From: Pratylenchus scribneri
Taxonomy: Eukaryota; Nematoda; Chromadorea; Rhabditida; Pratylenchidae
Reading direction: 5' to 3'
DNA length: 64,000 nucleotides
Assembly (NCBI GenBank): GCA_030063045.1
Contig: JAQSEB010000110.1
Location: forward strand, 1,762,501 to 1,826,500
In this document: in pieces, positions 59,201 through 64,000 of the stretch
Layout of the letters: every line of letters begins with the position of its first letter
How positions within the stretch are numbered: the first letter of the stretch is position 1
Program-made: the position numbers and the translations under genes
The notes under the pieces: model-generated
Told to the model about the DNA's origin: nothing
What the model saw: the letters and a program-made list of their open reading frames with translations, nothing else
Database searches by the model: none

Positions 59201-59911
59201 AAAAATATATTTTATTATAAGATCCTTGGTGATGCTACGGGAAATTTGATCCAACTTCCAAAAGTTCCAATGGATTGTGCCCTTGAGATGTCAAAATCGG
59301 AGCAAAACACTTTGAGCATTATTGGAAAAATGTTGGCTGGATCCAAAAGCTTAAACATTGAATTGAAAAGCAAATCCGGTAAATATTTAATTATATTTTC
59401 AATACTAAAATAAAATAAATTATATTTTAAAGGTGGAATTTCGACTCCTCTTTTGCTTACTGCTGATTTCACTGGTGAAACGACCAAGGTTACACTTTTG
59501 GAGGTATATTTAAATTTTATCATATAACTCGTATTTTTTTATTCATTTTATCAAATAGAAAGATTCTACGGATAAAAGGAAGTCTTTTAAAATTTCGGAG
59601 AATGGAAAGATGATGAAGATTGGACATGATTTCGATTTGAAAATTCGATACAGCAATGAAACTGCATCGGAAATTGTGGTCGCCATCAATGGAGAAGAGG
59701 AAATTTTCAAAACTTTTGATGGAAGTAATTTTGTTCCGACAACTCAATATTCGGTATGTGGAGTTCAAAACATTAACATTTCAATATTATTATAAAAAAT
59801 AAAAATATTTTTTATTTATAGATCACTGCAGAAGGAGACATGATGGTTCTTGAACAATTGCCCTCCTGTGTGCCTACTGCTCCCCTCACCAAACCCAAAT
59901 TGAATGATTGA
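56203..59911 (+). CDS. Secreted three-domain galectin-like protein (735 residues)
   Basis: Fifteen exons with every phase matching. Signal peptide at 1-20 (RQAVYIFAFILLQCLAG). Residues to about 268 form an unrecognised Cys-containing N-terminal region (YYHVHHNSFVFFLEKHQFCG, PGWHGMLIYTDDKGQWVIKF). Three galectin-like beta-sandwich units follow, at about 270-431, 431-565 and 566-735. Telling segments are IVNFENNSIIFERMENKIWK with GAGVAFHLSF, then GGIVLRGKIDDENAKKFSIK with ETFDMWMNNSKIGQEY, then GHDFDLKIRYSNETASEIVV. The classical HxNPR / WGxER sugar-binding residues are not evident, so sugar binding is uncertain. Several N-glycosylation sequons are present. Intron 5 contains a minisatellite. 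A convergent paralogue lies at 60591-61690. Confidence 0.85.
57600..58010. repeat. CTTTCCGGAACAACCGGAAC minisatellite
   Basis: About 14 copies of a unit of about 30 bp (AAAACTTTCCGGAACAACC then GGAACAAAAAAT, with GGAATG variants). It lies in intron 5 of the galectin-like gene. It shares the TTTCCGGAA core with the cyclase and channel arrays. Long minus-strand frames here are artefacts. Confidence 0.95.
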
Positions 59912-60590
59912 GGAAGATATGATAAACAATGATTTGCATAATATTATTTCAGTTTTTCAAACCATTTTAATTAATAAATAAAATTTTCCAAATTTGTAAC
60001 TTTATATAATACCTTTAATAATTGAAGACAAAGTCAAAAAATAAACATTAGTAGAAAAAATAAAGAGAGCCGAAAAGAGAAAGTTGTAAAAAATTTCATA
60101 AACAGTTTAAGGCGAAAACGGTTTAGAAGATTTAAAATTAAAATCCTAAATGAATTCGAAATTCGTTATCTTCGTCATCGAAAGTAATTTAATATTAAAA
60201 ACTAAATCAAAAAAGAAATTTTTTCAAAAAAGTGTGTAAGAATAAGAACGAAAGTATATTACCAAAAGTTCTATTATTATTTATTACTTATCTTATTAAA
60301 ATTAAAACTACTTAAAATTAAACCTCTTTTAATTTCTCATAAGGAATTTTTTTTGAATATTTTTATCAATTTATCATTAATAATTTTAGTTTACTTTCAA
60401 ATAATTGTACAAATAAAAAATAAACATATTAAAGGTGTACAATTAAAGAATCATTCTTTTTATTTACTTTTTGGTCTTTCTTTTCGAAATTCCACTCCAA
60501 TTTGGAATACGAACAAGGGATTCACTTCTCCCATTCTGCAAATTTATTGAATAAATTATTATCATATAATATACGGCTTGCTTAACTATT
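59912..60590. other. 3' intergenic region between convergent galectin-like genes
   Basis: AT-rich; AATAAA-type sequences follow the upstream stop (ATTAATAAATAAAATT near 59970), fitting a polyadenylation signal. No gene seen. Confidence 0.5.
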
Positions 60591-61690
60591 CTACGATTTG
60601 CATTCCTCATTACGAATTTCTTCCAGGACAATCATTATACCGAAGATCTGCAAAAAAATTATATAAAATTATTTCTACAATATGAATGCACTATTTCCCA
60701 ATTTACCTCATATCGTAAGACAGGCAAATATTTTTCCATTACAGAATTTTTGTTGCCATCAACTATCCATATAATTGTAGATTTATTTTCATAGTAAATC
60801 TTAATGTTAATGTCTTTGCCGACATACAAATTTGTAGGATTATCGATGTTATTAAATCTTGTACAATCATTAATTTCAGATCCAATTTTTCCCTGAAGTT
60901 ATACGAAAATTAAAATTAATAAAATAAAAAGTAAATACCTCTTTTGTACATACAGAGTAAGTGGGGGGTTCATTTTTACCATCGGCAATTAACCAACTCG
61001 TCTCATCTAAAAAACAAATATTAAATTTCAGGCTAATAATTTAAAGAAAATTACAATCATTTGAAGTGAACAATGAAATTAAAAATTCATCAAATTCTTC
61101 GTCTCTCGTCCACTTGTCTTGTATTGGCAAAAATTTTCCAATAATTGTCAAATTATTTCCATTCTCCCAATCCATTTTGTAATTACATTTTGACATATTC
61201 TTTGCTATAATCATATTTGCGGAGGCACCGATGGTCTATAAAGACTTTTTGAAATCAATTTGAATTATTATAATTATTAAACCTGGATATAATCAATTTG
61301 AACGGAACCCAGAAGACTTTGATTTTTATATAAAAGTGAAGTATTGTTCATAAAAATATCAAAAGTTTTGTCACGATAAATAATGAATCGGATAATTGCT
61401 TCAAAAGCAGAGCCAGCTTCGTATGAAGGCTTAAACTTGTCCAAAATCGTTTCTTGAACATTTTCCTTAAATTAAATTTTTATAAAAAATTATTTGTCCC
61501 AAACTCCAGAAATTATGTAATGTTTATCTTTAAGTCCAATGTCCAATTGGAAAACAGTAATGTTATCAGATTGTCCATTTCGCAAAAGTTGAATTGAAAA
61601 TGTTTCAGCATCATTGTCAATTAAGCCACGCAAAACGACTGCCTTGGTGTTTGTCGAATTAAATTTCCAGTTGGTAAGCATTGGTGGGAC
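60591..61690 (-). CDS. Galectin-like paralogue, two domains, 5' exons not found
   Basis: Exons 61505-61690, 61283-61465, 61055-61235, 60939-61006, 60707-60892 and 60591-60647 read through without a break (287 codons with stop). They match the last two domains of the gene at 56203-59911: KAVVLRGLIDNDAETFSIQL against GGIVLRGKIDDENAKKFSIK, KTFDIFMNN against ETFDMWMNN, and GKDINIKIYYENKSTIIWIV against GHDFDLKIRYSNETASEIVV. Identity is low, so the copies are old. The first exon starts in phase 0 after a good acceptor, but no signal peptide or first domain was found upstream. Either the 5' part is diverged or missing. Confidence 0.72.
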
Positions 61691-63094
61691 CTAAATTAAA
61701 CATTTTTAATTAATTCTGAATTCAATTATCCATTAAATTTAATCAACATTTTCAATTATTTCTGCTCAAAATATCAACTTTTTTCAAATCAAACAAAATC
61801 GCAATCATCAAAAATTTCAGATACATTAATGTACATAATAAATAATTATTCATTAAGAAAAAATTAAAAATAGAATCACGAGAATTCATGGATTTTTTTT
61901 GGATTCGAATATTCTAGAAAATAATCTTGCGAATCCTTGTGTATTTGCCTCCTTGCCAATGGCCTTTTTGAAGTTCATTTGTTCCAATTCTATTTTGAGG
62001 AAAATAAAATTATTTTTATTGAGCATAGAAAACTTAATTTTGACAATGACCATAAAGACAATTTCCATTGAAAAATGAAGTTTAGATGATCAATAGTGCT
62101 ATTCAGATTTTTGATGAATTTCTAGAATATTTAAAAATGGAAGAATTATTCTTTATTTAGAATTTATTTTTATTCCTTTTTTCATTTTAAAACCAGCGAA
62201 AAATATAAATGGAAGTAATCAATAGGCTAATGATGAATAATCTACGTGTAAAATATAAAAATATTTTTTATATTCAATATATATTGGAATGCGCAGAAAA
62301 AATCATCATTATCTAGCCAAAAATTAAATATTTTAAAGTGCGAAAATACTATAAAATTTGACGATTGCTTGGGGTCAAATTACATCGGAAATTTGACAGT
62401 GAAAGAGGAATTGGCATTTTAAAAGGTGTCAAAAATGCAAATAAATTGAATGAATAAACAATTTGAGTGAATTTACCACCATTTGTAGAATTTCTAATTA
62501 AACTAAAAAAAAATATTTAAAAATTTACAAAATTAAAGAAAAAATGGTCAATCATTTTTGGTGGAATTTTTTTATGCCAATTCATATTTTTGATTTTTTT
62601 CTCACCAATTTTTGCCCAATTTCCTGAAAATGAAACAAATTTGACGATGACAAATGCCACTAGCCAAAGGCAACATCAACGGAATATTCGTGTTTTCTTT
62701 TAAATGCCAAAGCCCATTAAAAAATCAAAGATTTAAAACATCAACGGAATATTCGTGTTCTCTTTTAAATGCTAAAGGCTATTAAATAAGCAAAGATTTA
62801 ATGTTTAATCAAGAAGAATTAAAAGGATATGACAAAAAATTATAGAAGTATGAAATATTCATTAAAAGGTGGAATAATTTCAAATTAAAGAAAACAAATC
62901 ATCAAAATTATAAGTAATATGATTGATAATTGATTATTTGAGACAAAAATTAAATAATAATGATAAAAGAAATTAAAATAAAGTGAATAATTCTCATAAA
63001 AAGTGATAAACAAAATTGTATATTTTAATTCGAATTAAACCACTGTAACATCGAAATTTTTCCATGGCATATCGCCGAATTTCCAATTCTTCAT
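61691..63094. other. Region without a confident gene
   Basis: AT-rich. The minus frame 61886-62068 starts MEIVFMVIVKIKFSML, but it ends in a stop and has no matching splice site to the galectin-like exon at 61690. The stretch AACATCAACGGAATATTCGT is repeated at about 62670 and 62738, a local duplication. Confidence 0.45.
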
Positions 63095-64000
63095 TCAAAT
63101 GCATCCTGGATGGCCGCAGCAATTAACGCAGCAAACACGGCCTTCCGCACAACGGACGATTCCATTTTCTCCACGGCACTCATTGCATACGAACTGCATA
63201 GTGATTCGGCCAATTGTGCCTTGCATCAGGTTCACATTCTCAAAAACCTGAATTTTGAATAAAAAATTTAAGAAAAAAATACATGAAATGAAGAAATGCC
63301 TATTTAGGAATCCTAAAATTTTTCATATTATTTAATTTTTTTTTAATTAAAAACTTTTCTCGATGTGATTTAGGTGTAGGCCATTAAAAATTTGAACAGT
63401 TTAACAAAAAAAATTATTAAATTCTTAAGTTTAATTCCAAAAAAAATTTTTTAATTAATTTTCAAGATTTTATTTTATATAATTTTTTCAATCTTCTAAA
63501 TTCTATTGGACTGGAAATTAATTTAAAACTGATCTAAAGTTTAGCTAATCTGTGCTTATATCGAGTCAATTTCTTGTCTAACTATAAGGCCGAGTTAACT
63601 TAAAATTAGCTAATATCAAAAATACAAGATAATTCAGTAATATTTTCAAGTTACATTTATACTAATTTTAGCTTAATATTAAGTTAATTACTATAAACCC
63701 TTTTTAGCCTAATATACCATCTCAAAATAATGTGAATTGAATCCAGACCATGAACATAAACATAATATCCTTTTTATCCACTTTGCTACAGGACATAAAA
63801 TAACTAGACTTTTTGTGGTAATTAAATTTATATTCCTGTTAAGCTTTTTTTTATTAAAGCAAAAAATTTGGCTATTTTTTGAGGTTATTTAGGCTAATTT
63901 CCCGTCTCACAGTTGAAGGATAAGTAGGGAATTCCAATTGATTTGATTGCTTCAAATTTGTTCAAAATTTAAATTTACCATTGTGGATTGAGCACGGACA
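63095..64000 (-). CDS. 3' end of cysteine-rich protein gene (partial)
   Basis: The last exon, 63095-63247, is in phase with a fragment at 63979-64000 (GTAAAT donor). The C-terminal 50 residues include FVCNECRGENGIVRCAEG and RVCCVNCCGHPGCI, giving nine cysteines in about 32 residues, in CxxC and CCxxCC spacing. The rest of the gene lies outside the window. No named family recognised; the spacing suggests a disulfide-rich or metal-binding fold. Confidence 0.6.

Noticed and set aside
61886..62068. Minus frame as the signal-peptide exon of the second galectin-like gene
   Set aside because: No donor in phase with the acceptor at 61690, and the sequence does not resemble the paralogue's N-terminus.

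Overview
The window is AT-rich eukaryotic DNA with many short introns (about 40-100 bp) alternating with a few long repeat-filled ones. The gene content points to a nematode, possibly a plant-parasitic tylenchid: a pair of sensory-type receptor guanylate cyclases, a short ionotropic-glutamate-type receptor, a papain-like and a trypsin-like protease, secreted galectin-like proteins and small secreted cysteine-rich proteins. At least five distinct introns start with GC instead of GT, and several genes have a splice-acceptor-like sequence just before the start codon, as expected where spliced leaders are added. The species is an inference; no rRNA or named marker is present.

Layout. 1-7185 (-): receptor guanylate cyclase A, cut by the left edge inside its cyclase domain. 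8841-15158 (+): a ten-exon gene for an unrecognised 422-residue protein; its introns hold a nest of transposons. 15376-16650 (-): divergent papain-family protease, 5' end not found. 18868-22089 (-): complete trypsin-family protease. 23374-24590 (-): 120-residue secreted protein with ten cysteines. 24591-35090: gene-poor, with MITEs and hAT-type elements. 35091-37162 (+): small Ser/Asn/Gln-rich protein. 38197-48906 (+): complete receptor guanylate cyclase B (29 exons, 1201 residues), paralogue of A in inverted orientation. 48930-54499 (-): short ionotropic-glutamate-type receptor, convergent with B, stops 23 bp apart. 56203-59911 (+): secreted protein with three galectin-like domains. 60591-61690 (-): its convergent two-domain paralogue. 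63095-64000 (-): 3' end of a cysteine-rich gene.

The cyclases and the channel are membrane receptors probably used in sensory neurons; the proteases, galectin-like proteins and cysteine-rich proteins look secreted. No shared operon is visible.

The most unusual features are repeats. (i) Two MITEs (10687-11323 and 27851-28503) share ends and core, but their subterminal motif arrays are quite different, as if each array had been rewritten as a set. (ii) Long intronic minisatellites in three unrelated genes share the palindromic core TTTCCGGAA, and the two cyclase paralogues carry homologous arrays in the same introns, expanded to different lengths. (iii) Two class-II tRNA-like genes have an apparent 8-nt anticodon loop containing CUA. 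(iv) Four hAT-type elements with 8-bp target duplications carry element-specific short motif arrays, one holding a tRNA-like relic. Exon models were built by hand from splice signals, reading phase and remembered family motifs; no search was run.
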